Assembly: GCF_005543295.1 (NCBI RefSeq)
Contig: NZ_SRSG01000002.1
Span: 1 to 64,000, forward strand
Length of the DNA stretch: 64,000 nucleotides
DNA from: Halalkalirubrum salinum
Lineage (GTDB): Archaea > Halobacteriota > Halobacteria > Halobacteriales > Haloferacaceae
Reading direction: 5' to 3'
The position numbers and the translations under genes were made by a program. Below are positions 42,115-49,740 of this stretch, piece by piece (position 1 is the first letter of the stretch; every line of letters starts with the position of its first letter). The notes beneath the pieces were generated by a model, which had not been told where the DNA came from, searched no databases, and saw nothing but the letters and a program-made list of their open reading frames with translations.

Positions 42115-42600
42115 ATGGCACACGATCTGGCACACGATCGCGCTCACACCGACCGAACTGACGTTGACAGCGATAGTTCACGGAATTTCGGTCGTCGAGC
42201 GTGTCTACGACTCGTCTCGGCGGCGATTAGTTCGCTCGTCGCGGTGACGGCCGGCAGCGTAGTTTCAACAGCGAAGCGCCCGACCAATCTACACCCACGC
42301 GTGTTGACAATCACGGGCTTCGGCGACCTCTCGAAATTCCGGATTACCGTCGATGGGACCCTCGAGTCAGTGGCAGCAACTGATTCGATGGGGACCCAAC
42401 ACGTGTCCGGAAGCAGCGCCGAAGGTGTCGTCGTCGACGACGACCGCCGCTATCTGGTGGACGGTGACATAACCGATTTGACTGTTGACGGGACAGCGTC
42501 CGTTTCAGTCTCACGTCACGACAAACCACTTGCGTTCACGGATGCAGAAAAGAACCGCATATCCCATCGAAGCCTCTCAGCGATCGCACTCGAGCGGTAG
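42115..42600 (+). CDS. Exported protein with one beta-rich domain shared with the 706-residue repeat protein
   Basis: A 161-residue protein with a twin-arginine-like signal (FGRRACLRLVSA plus hydrophobic stretch). Residues about 62-135 read VLTITGFGDLSKFRITVDG, then GVVVDDDRRYLVDGDITDL and VDGTASVSV. This aligns by eye to each repeat of the protein at 49741 (R-I-V-A, Y-E-F-T-V-S-G, G-W-V-S, Y-D-D-F-x-F-T-G-D-I-E, G-D-A-D-V-F-V). Probably a surface or cell-envelope beta-sandwich protein. Function unknown; next to two GT4 genes. Confidence 0.65.
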   Translation: MAHDLAHDRAHTDRTDVDSDSSRNFGRRACLRLVSAAISSLVAVTAGSVVSTAKRPTNLHPRVLTITGFGDLSKFRITVDGTLESVAATDSMGTQHVSGSSAEGVVVDDDRRYLVDGDITDLTVDGTASVSVSRHDKPLAFTDAEKNRISHRSLSAIALER

Positions 42601-42651
42601 CGAGCGGCTACTTTTCAACATTCGCGGTCGAGTCCGGATCACACCAGTCCA

Positions 42652-43842
42652 ATGTACTCGATCATCGCAGGTGCAATAAACCACCCCGATCCACTTCATC
42701 CGTATCGGGGGCTATTCAATTACCGTAGCCTCCGGTCGTTATCTGCGGCCGGCACAAACGTCTCTGTCGTCTCTCCACGGCCGTACGCGCCGCCAGTCGG
42801 CCCGTATGCAGAATACCGTTCAATCCCGAAAACGAAGTCGTGGGGGCTGTACACAGCGCATTATCCACGATTTTGGTATCTGCTTCCAAAGCGACTACTG
42901 TACGCGGTATCCGGACGCTCGTATGCAAAACGTATCCCCCAATATATCGAGCGAACACTCGAGATCCCAGCAGTGGTCCACGCATGCCATATCTATCCAG
43001 ACGGCTACGGGTTATTGCCGTACGCCCAGCGTCACGACGTGCCGCTTTTTGTTGTCTCTCACGGCAAACTGTTGAACGACTTCGATGACCTTCCACCAGG
43101 AGTCTCGAAGAAGATTAAATCAACCCTGGAAGCCGCGACCGGCGTGTTTTGCGTCAGCGACGCGCTGCAACGAAAAGCTGAACAACTCACTGATCCACGG
43201 AAAGTTCGGACGGTCCCGATCGGTGCCGATCCAGAATCATTCCCCGTCGACGAGCGCAAACAGATTCGTCGAACACTTGGGATCGATCCGGGGACAACGC
43301 TCGTGCTCTTCGTCGGTCAGTTCACCGATCGAAAGGGGATTCCTGAGATCTGTGAACTGCTTCGACGGACAGAGTTCGACAGCATCGAATTCGCCTTTAT
43401 CGGCCACGGCGGTACCCAACGCGAGAAACTACAGGAAGCGCTGGAATCGAGCGCATATTCCGCCGAGCACCTGTACACGGGCGTGAGCTCAGAGACACTT
43501 CAGCGGTGGTATGCCGCCGCAGACCTGTTGTTGTTGCCGAGCCACGCGGAGGGCCGCCCGACCGTCATATACGAGGCGATGGCGAGCAAAACCGCGGTCC
43601 TCGCCTCCGCAGTTGGCGGCGTCCCCGAACAGGTCAACGATGGCATCACCGGGGCGCTCGTCCCACCGGGAGATGTGGGCGCGCTCGTTGAGACACTCGA
43701 ATCGACGGTCGCCGATCCCGAGGCACTCGCAAGGATGGGCCGTCGGGGGTTCGATCGGCTTCAGTCGGAGGGATGGACCTGGGCCGATCACGCCGATCGG
43801 GTGCAGGCAATCCACATGGAGGCGATCGATGATAGAACGTAG
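42652..43842 (+). CDS. GT4 family glycosyltransferase
   Basis: A 396-residue GT-B enzyme. Acceptor domain: DPLHPYRGLFNYRSLRSL start and HACHIYPDGYGLLP; donor domain: LFVGQFTDRKGIPEICELL, FIGHGGTQRE, LPSHAEGRPTVIYEAMA and VPEQVNDGITGALVPPGD. The E-x7-E pair in EGRPTVIYEAM is intact. The following GT4 gene starts 14 bp before its stop, so they are coupled. Confidence 0.88.
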   Translation: MYSIIAGAINHPDPLHPYRGLFNYRSLRSLSAAGTNVSVVSPRPYAPPVGPYAEYRSIPKTKSWGLYTAHYPRFWYLLPKRLLYAVSGRSYAKRIPQYIERTLEIPAVVHACHIYPDGYGLLPYAQRHDVPLFVVSHGKLLNDFDDLPPGVSKKIKSTLEAATGVFCVSDALQRKAEQLTDPRKVRTVPIGADPESFPVDERKQIRRTLGIDPGTTLVLFVGQFTDRKGIPEICELLRRTEFDSIEFAFIGHGGTQREKLQEALESSAYSAEHLYTGVSSETLQRWYAAADLLLLPSHAEGRPTVIYEAMASKTAVLASAVGGVPEQVNDGITGALVPPGDVGALVETLESTVADPEALARMGRRGFDRLQSEGWTWADHADRVQAIHMEAIDDRT

Positions 43843-44983
43843 TCAGAGCCGATCAAGATCGACGGCCCGGACAGCCCCGATGGCGGAAACGGGACTCTCG
43901 ATTCTCGTCGTCACCGGCCACCGGCCCGCAGAGGTCCGTGGCTCCTTCGTCGGCCTCGATACAACAATAATCGAGCTGAGCAGTGCCTCGATTCGGAGGC
44001 GAATTCGAACAATTAGAAAGGACGTCCGTCACGCGTTCGAGACTCAGGATCCGGATATTGTTGTGCTCGACTGTCACGAACTCAGTGGTGCCCTCGTTGC
44101 TCTGCTTGCAGCGAGATTTTCGGTCCCGATTGTCCCACGGATCGTCGGGGATAACTGGCGTGGGCTCGAAGAAGATGGGATTAGCGCTGGACGCCGACGT
44201 GGTGACTTCGTGACTCAACTGCGAGCTCATGGAGGGCTCTATTTGAATGCGTGTACCTACAAGCGTGCGGCCGGTTTTCTTGTTGTTTCGAATGAATTAC
44301 GACACACAGTCAACACTAGAACAGGCGTCGGCCACGATCGCATCGCTGTCGTTCCTGTGCCTGCAACCGAAAAGACCTTCGAATCGGGCACGGCAGCGCG
44401 GGCACGAGCTGCATTCAATATCGGAGAAGAATCAGTTCTTCTCACCGTGACAAACCTCTCGTTCGACGCCAAACTCAGTGGCACGATAACAGTAATTGAT
44501 GAGATACTACCGTTGCTCTCAGAGAATCCAGACCTCGCATACGTGATCGCTGGGAGCGGTCTTCGTCGAGATAAGCTACTCTCGTTTCTGGATCGACGCG
44601 TGAACGACCCGGCAGTCAGAAATCGAATATATGCTCCTGGGTTCGTCGATCAGATTGGTGACCTATATGCCCTCGCGGACGCATTTATATACGTCTCGTA
44701 TCGTGACGGCTACCCGAATGCAGTCCTCGAAGCACAAGCAGCCGGGCTTGCAGTCGTCGCCAACGAAGCGTACGGAATGTGCGAGCAGATAACGGACGGA
44801 GAAACCGGATTATTGATTGATCCAACAGTCCCAGGAGCGCTGCGTAGTCGGGTCGAATCGTTGCTTTCGGATTCACAGCAACGCGAGCGTCTCGGTCGAA
44901 ACGCCGCTGAACGCGTTCGTCGAGAAAACGATCCGTTCGTCGTTAGCAAACAGACCGCAGCAGCGCTCGAGCGGTTCGTCTGA
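43829..44983 (+). CDS. GT4 family glycosyltransferase
   Basis: A 384-residue GT-B enzyme from ATG 43829 (MIERSQS); ATG 43880 (MAETGLS) is an alternative start. Motifs: LSILVVTGHRPAEV, PRIVGDNWRGLEEDG, VTNLSFDAKLSG, VIAGSGLRRDKL, FVDQIGDLYALADAFIYVSY, DGYPNAVLEAQAAG (E-x7-E region) and ITDGETGLLIDP. It overlaps the upstream GT4 by 14 bp. After its stop, 86 bp separate it from the convergent beta-helix lipoprotein gene. Confidence 0.86.
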   Translation: MIERSQSRSRSTARTAPMAETGLSILVVTGHRPAEVRGSFVGLDTTIIELSSASIRRRIRTIRKDVRHAFETQDPDIVVLDCHELSGALVALLAARFSVPIVPRIVGDNWRGLEEDGISAGRRRGDFVTQLRAHGGLYLNACTYKRAAGFLVVSNELRHTVNTRTGVGHDRIAVVPVPATEKTFESGTAARARAAFNIGEESVLLTVTNLSFDAKLSGTITVIDEILPLLSENPDLAYVIAGSGLRRDKLLSFLDRRVNDPAVRNRIYAPGFVDQIGDLYALADAFIYVSYRDGYPNAVLEAQAAGLAVVANEAYGMCEQITDGETGLLIDPTVPGALRSRVESLLSDSQQRERLGRNAAERVRRENDPFVVSKQTAAALERFV

Positions 44984-45069
44984 CCGGTCGACTCAACGGA
45001 ACTCTCGTACGAACCAGCCCACAGTAGCGTTTGTATCGCTTCCCACCAGCAATCTCGATCGTCAGCTTC

Positions 45070-46479
45070 TCAGATGCCGTCAAGACCGTCTGGTACCGCA
45101 CCTCGACCCGCACCGAACATAGAGATATCTGGTACGTTTGGTTCGGCCCCGCGTTGTTCGAGTGCTTCTTTGATGTCTAGGTTGTGTAACGTGCTCCCAT
45201 CGAATCCGCCGAGGGCATTGTTTATGTGCGAATATCGCTCGATCGAGGTTTGCCTCTCGCTACGGTAATAGAAGCCGTACCCGTTGGCTGCATTAGATGA
45301 AATAATGTCGGCAGCAGACACTTCTGCCCGTCCAAGGACCTCGATGTTGCCTTCCTGTTCCCCAGAGATGTTGTTGCCTTCAGCGACGAGACAGCCAACA
45401 TCGTAGCGTGCATCACCCGAGAGCCAGAATCCTGCATACCCGTTGTTTTTTGCAACAATGTTATCCAATTTCACACGAATTGTCTCATCTGGTGGATCAG
45501 ATCCGTTATAGCGAAATCCCATGGTCCGATTTGCGACAAAAAATCCGTTTGTTACTGTCGTGTTGGCAGCATTCCATGAAAACTTCATACCTCCTTGGTG
45601 GTTCCCTGCCGAATAAAATCGATCCAGCAGGGCGTCTCCGCCATTGTGATTTATGCCCAACCCACCATTGTTGATTGACAAAACGTTTGTCGCTTCTACT
45701 GACGGGTCTTGGATAATCGATCTGTTACTCAGGTTTATTCCGTGTCGTCCGTTGTTCATCGCGGTACAGTGGTTGATCCGCGTTCCAGCAGCCCTTAGTT
45801 GTATTCCGATCTCCGGACAGTCTTGTGCCCATATATTTTCAATCAGCACATCACTGTGGGAACCGCCAGGCCAACATGAGATTCCAATAATCGTATATGA
45901 TGGGTTTTCAGACCGGTTTCCATCGATGGTAAGATCTTGGACCGCAACGTTCTCAACCGCAGTTTCACAATCGATCTGTATGACGAAACTATTATGATCT
46001 GCAGGGTGTTGACCTGCCATCTGTATTTTTGAGTTTCGGCCCTCACCTTGAAGTGTCACACCACTATTCGAACTATCGAGATATACCGCGGGCCCCCAAT
46101 CGTCTTCAGGATCTGGCCCTATTCCGTGTCGTGCGGAGACAACCGTCGTTCCCGCAGGAAAAAACACAGTCTCTCCAGGCTCGGCCGCTTCGATCGCCTC
46201 AGCGACCGCGACTGTGTCGTCGGTCTGGCCGTCAACCGCAGCGCCATACTCGCGGATATCAATCGCGTCTTTGTCGGCAGCGTCTTCGTCGGCATTCCCT
46301 TGTTTTGTCGGATCATTTTCAGTCTCTTGCGGCGATTGTCCGTTGCCACCATCGTATGATCCACATCCGGAGAGCCCTACAGTCATAGCAAGTCCTATTT
46401 GCAGCGCTCTCCGCCGAGAAATAGCCCCATCCTTCCCCTCTGCTTGGCTATTTGTGTTTTGTTTAGTATTGTCCAACAT
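45070..46479 (-). CDS. Parallel beta-helix lipoprotein (pectate-lyase-like fold)
   Basis: A 469-residue protein. ISRRRALQIGLAMTVGLSGC is a Tat-type signal with lipobox, then an acidic linker to about residue 75. IDIREYGAAVDGQTDDT begins the fold, followed by many right-handed beta-helix coils (NNGRHGINLSN, NNGGLGINHNGG, ANRTMGFRYNG, NNGYAGFWLSGDARYDVG). The same order of landmarks recurs in the protein at 47925, which lacks a signal, so they are paralogues. Such folds bind or cleave polysaccharides; no lyase residues can be assigned. Start chosen at MLDNTKQ (46479). Confidence 0.82.
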   Translation of the reverse strand: MLDNTKQNTNSQAEGKDGAISRRRALQIGLAMTVGLSGCGSYDGGNGQSPQETENDPTKQGNADEDAADKDAIDIREYGAAVDGQTDDTVAVAEAIEAAEPGETVFFPAGTTVVSARHGIGPDPEDDWGPAVYLDSSNSGVTLQGEGRNSKIQMAGQHPADHNSFVIQIDCETAVENVAVQDLTIDGNRSENPSYTIIGISCWPGGSHSDVLIENIWAQDCPEIGIQLRAAGTRINHCTAMNNGRHGINLSNRSIIQDPSVEATNVLSINNGGLGINHNGGDALLDRFYSAGNHQGGMKFSWNAANTTVTNGFFVANRTMGFRYNGSDPPDETIRVKLDNIVAKNNGYAGFWLSGDARYDVGCLVAEGNNISGEQEGNIEVLGRAEVSAADIISSNAANGYGFYYRSERQTSIERYSHINNALGGFDGSTLHNLDIKEALEQRGAEPNVPDISMFGAGRGAVPDGLDGI

Positions 46480-46869
46480 TGGTTGCAAGAGCAAATTATG
46501 TTCGAATAGAGCTCATTCGCGTACAGGCACATTCGATACCTGGATATATTGTTAGTCACATCCAAGACCTCGAAATAAGGAAATATCGAGACGAATTATG
46601 CGAACGTGTATCACTATTATTAAGCTATTTAGGACACAGAGGGTTTTGTTACTAACCACTCCAGACAACAATAGTAGCGTTTACAAGAACGCCACAGCTG
46701 TTCAGGAACTGTCGGTGCAGATGCGCTCAAACCGAATAGTAGAGCTTTGATATTTTGTGACAGCTACCAGAGCCTCTTGATTGGTCGTTAATAAAAAGAT
46801 ATGAGATACGTCTCCCTATTACGATTTATATAAAAAATAACTATGCTTTCTATTCAGTAAGTTAGTTCT
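46480..46869. other. AT-rich divergent spacer with TATA-like block
   Basis: This 390-bp spacer is the AT-richest stretch around and shows no gene. TTTATATAAAAA at 46825-46836 is 34-45 bp before ATG 46870 and is the likely promoter of the rightward gene. A 19-bp sequence at 46698-46716 is the exact reverse complement of 36944-36962. Confidence 0.5.
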
Positions 46870-47856
46870 ATGAAATCACAACCCGGAGCATGGTTACGAA
46901 CAGTAACAGGCCACTCCGATCCGGAATACGATTCGGGGATATTAAATTTCATTCGTGGCGCGCACAACGGTCTATTTTTCACCCTTACCTCAAGATTCCC
47001 ACTCGGAACCAACGTCTTCTCCTTAGAATGGGATGTCCTCATTATCCTCGATGCCTGTCGCGTTGATGCCCTGCGTGCAGTCGCGCCCGAGTACGCGTTT
47101 CTCGATGAGATCGGTTCGATCTGGTCGGTTGGTAGTTCCTCACACGAATGGATGTGCAAAACGTTCACAAAAAAATATCTCGAAGAAATCGAAGAGACGC
47201 TTTATATCTCGACAAATCCAAACACGCCAGCGACGTTCAGAGACGGCGAGCGCCCGCCTCGAAAATATCCCGTTCCGATTATGGCCGCGGAGTGGAATGT
47301 CGTTGACGAGGACAATTTTGGTCGGATCATTCAGATACATCGACATCCCTATAAAGAATATTTCGAGACGATCGATCCCGAAACCGTGACCGATTATGCA
47401 ATTCACGCATGCAGACAGACTAATTTCAATCGAAAAATCATACATTACTTTCAGCCACATCGACCGTACATCGGCGCCGCATATCCTGAGAAGCGACCAG
47501 TGTCCCCAATTGAGGATCAGCCATGGGACAGTATTCGAAGCGGAGATACCACCAAATCCGAGATCTGGGAACTGTATCTCGATAACTTGCGCCTAGCGCT
47601 CGATTCGATCGAACAGCTGTTAGAAAACGTAGACGCAAAAAAGGTCGCTATTACCGCCGATCACGGCGAACTCTTCGGTGAGTTGAGCCAATACGGTCAC
47701 CCAGAGGGTGTCGTCCACCCGAAATTAAAAAGAGTGCCGTGGGCGGTCACGTCCGGAACTGACAAGCGAAAAAGCGAGCCCGAGGTCGATATCGCAGTGC
47801 AGGATAAGTCGAAAATTGAAGTAGAAGACCAATTAAAACACCTTGGATATATTTAG
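46870..47856 (+). CDS. Alkaline-phosphatase/sulfatase superfamily protein of envelope clusters
   Basis: A 328-residue protein. The first metal motif is VLIILDACRVDALR and the second KVAITADHGELFGE, followed by YGHPEGVVHPKLKRVPW, the layout of short haloarchaeal sulfatase-like proteins. The C-x-P-S-R formylglycine motif of true sulfatases is absent. No signal peptide or membrane helix is evident. It ends VEDQLKHLGYI, an L-x2-L-G-Y tail also seen in the 74-residue protein at 57714. A transfer of phosphate or sulfate groups on a glycan is a guess. Confidence 0.72.
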   Translation: MKSQPGAWLRTVTGHSDPEYDSGILNFIRGAHNGLFFTLTSRFPLGTNVFSLEWDVLIILDACRVDALRAVAPEYAFLDEIGSIWSVGSSSHEWMCKTFTKKYLEEIEETLYISTNPNTPATFRDGERPPRKYPVPIMAAEWNVVDEDNFGRIIQIHRHPYKEYFETIDPETVTDYAIHACRQTNFNRKIIHYFQPHRPYIGAAYPEKRPVSPIEDQPWDSIRSGDTTKSEIWELYLDNLRLALDSIEQLLENVDAKKVAITADHGELFGELSQYGHPEGVVHPKLKRVPWAVTSGTDKRKSEPEVDIAVQDKSKIEVEDQLKHLGYI

Positions 47857-47924
47857 TTATAGGATCTTCCTCACCCGCCGTGGATGGCGGCTGAGGAGAG
47901 CATACAGACTCAACAGTGGTTTTG

Positions 47925-49166
47925 CTACCTCGTCTGAATGAGCCCTCCTGCGGTGTGTATACCGCCACCGTCGAGCGATAGCGTTGCACTGTAGCTCTTC
48001 GGGCTGGTATTGTTACTCCACGCACCGAGTTCGTCTTTTTGTGGAAGTGACTGTGCCGGAGGACGGCCCGATTCCATCGTCTTGATATCGACGTTCGACT
48101 GATCGGGGCCGCTTATTGGTCCATCTGGGTTATTTGCGTGCTGGTACCGAGAAATGGTCGATTGCGAGTCAGATGCAAAGAACATTCCGGTACCGTACCC
48201 TGCATCTGCAGCGTAGATTGACCCTGCCTTGAGCTTGGCCTTATGACGCACATCGATATTGCTGTGCTGCTCGTCGTTGCGGTTGTTCTCGATAGAGACG
48301 AGGTCGTCGATATCGTATTCGACGTCACCGGCGAGCCAGAACCCTCCGTACGGGTGTTCTCGGGCGCGCACGTTGTTCAGGTGAATACGCATCGGCGAGT
48401 ACCGCTGGTTGCTGTAGTCGCCGTTGAACCTGAATCCCATCGTTCGATTTCTCACGAAGGTCCCGTCTTTCCACCACGATTCTTTGACTTTCCACGGTAC
48501 TTTCGCACCGCCTTGTCCGTTGTTTTCAAGCCAGAACCGTTCGATAAACGCTGAGCCACCGTTGTGGTCGATCCCAAGTCCGCCGTTATTTTCTGCGAGA
48601 ACATCACTCGCGTGCACTGCCCACTCACCCCAGGATCGACTCGGTGCTCGGAACTCAACACCGTGTCGAGTATTCCCAGTTGCGGTAATGCGTTCAAGTC
48701 GGACTGTGCCGCCGCCGATAGCAAACCCCTTGCCAGAGCTGTCGATGGCCGCAACGTCGTGGATGTAAATATCGTGTCCATCACCTCGTGGATACACTTC
48801 GAGGCCAAACGAGGACTTGTTACTGTTCACCGACTTGTTACCCGAGATACGCATGTCACGTATCTCTAGGCCCCGGATCGTTCCGCCGCTCGCATCGATT
48901 CCAATACACCGACTGTTTCGGCTATCGTCGACGTCGCCCATCTCTACGAGCGTGTCTGGGCCGACCCCAGCAATAGCCACATCATCTGCGATCGAGCCGT
49001 CGATCGACACCGCCGAGCCGCTGTTGGCGGCGACCCGTGTCGTACCAGCAGGTATCAAGACTGTGTCACCGGATGCTGCCGCGTCGATCGCGGCATTTAC
49101 TGCGTCGGTGTCGTCGGATTGGCCGTCAACGCGCGCACCGAAGTCACGGATATCTTGTGTAGCCAT
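47925..49166 (-). CDS. Parallel beta-helix protein without signal peptide
   Basis: A 413-residue paralogue of the lipoprotein at 45070. It starts directly with the fold, QDIRDFGARVDGQSDDTDA, then PAGTTRVAANSG, NTRHGVEF, NNGGLGIDHNGGSAF, RNRTMGFRFNG and GGFWLAGDVEYDID. The C-terminal 60 residues are a separate tail. It is the last gene of a three-gene operon, 6 bp after the fibre-like gene, and lacks an export signal. Beta-helix domains with this entry motif are common in phage tailspikes and surface glycan-binding proteins. Confidence 0.8.
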   Translation of the reverse strand: MATQDIRDFGARVDGQSDDTDAVNAAIDAAASGDTVLIPAGTTRVAANSGSAVSIDGSIADDVAIAGVGPDTLVEMGDVDDSRNSRCIGIDASGGTIRGLEIRDMRISGNKSVNSNKSSFGLEVYPRGDGHDIYIHDVAAIDSSGKGFAIGGGTVRLERITATGNTRHGVEFRAPSRSWGEWAVHASDVLAENNGGLGIDHNGGSAFIERFWLENNGQGGAKVPWKVKESWWKDGTFVRNRTMGFRFNGDYSNQRYSPMRIHLNNVRAREHPYGGFWLAGDVEYDIDDLVSIENNRNDEQHSNIDVRHKAKLKAGSIYAADAGYGTGMFFASDSQSTISRYQHANNPDGPISGPDQSNVDIKTMESGRPPAQSLPQKDELGAWSNNTSPKSYSATLSLDGGGIHTAGGLIQTR

Positions 49167-49172
49167 GGTGCG

Positions 49173-49733
49173 TCACCGCCGAATGTTGACCCACACCTTG
49201 GGAACAACGTTGACGGATTCGTCTTTGCGGTTCGTCACGGTCACCGAGACTGGCGAGTCAGACACGACCCAAGGGGCGCCATCGCTCGTTGCCGCGGCTT
49301 TGAGTTCGTTTCCGGAAACCGAAGCGATCGTCGAACCATCTGCCGATACCTCGAGTGTAATATCGTCGTCGACCGCTGTCGTTCCTTTCACCGGGAGAGA
49401 CAGCCGCACGACCTCAAGTTGTTCGTTGGTGTCGAGGATGAACCGGTTGATTTCTTCATTCAAACCGCTTTCGTACGTCACGTAGTGACCGAAGTCACCG
49501 CCACCCGCGCGGGTGACGTATCCGACGAGGTTCCAAGAGTCGCCGTCGCCCGTGTACGTCGCGCCTGAGTCGGTTGCGAGGAACTTCGCACCGAGGGTCG
49601 GCTCGTAGTCGGATTTGTTCGCATCGAGATCGCGAAACTCGACGTCGCGATCAAGCCGCTCGAAGTTTTCGTTTAGTGGGATGTGCCAGTCGAGAGTGCC
49701 TTGTTCCGGAACGTTGTATCTGTGGTTTGTCAT
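49173..49733 (-). CDS. Tail-fibre/collar-like protein with conserved N-terminal module
   Basis: A 186-residue protein. YNVPEQGTLDWHIPLNENFE, then RDLDANKSDYEPTLGAKFLA and TDSGATYTGDGDSWNLVGY resemble the N-terminal attachment module of haloarchaeal and haloviral fibre or beta-helix proteins. The second half (SLPVKGTTAVDDDITLEVSA on) looks like a small beta-sandwich. No signal peptide. It lies 7 bp after the exported repeat protein and 6 bp before the beta-helix gene, and may serve as an adapter joining them. No capsid, portal or terminase genes are nearby, so a provirus is unlikely. Confidence 0.62.
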   Translation of the reverse strand: MTNHRYNVPEQGTLDWHIPLNENFERLDRDVEFRDLDANKSDYEPTLGAKFLATDSGATYTGDGDSWNLVGYVTRAGGGDFGHYVTYESGLNEEINRFILDTNEQLEVVRLSLPVKGTTAVDDDITLEVSADGSTIASVSGNELKAAATSDGAPWVVSDSPVSVTVTNRKDESVNVVPKVWVNIRR

Positions 49734-49740
49734 TGTTCTA

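Noticed and set aside
42266-42279. TTTCAACAGCGAA as a further cassette end
   Set aside because: It matches only the first nine bases, lies in the signal region of an intact gene, and lacks the subterminal block.
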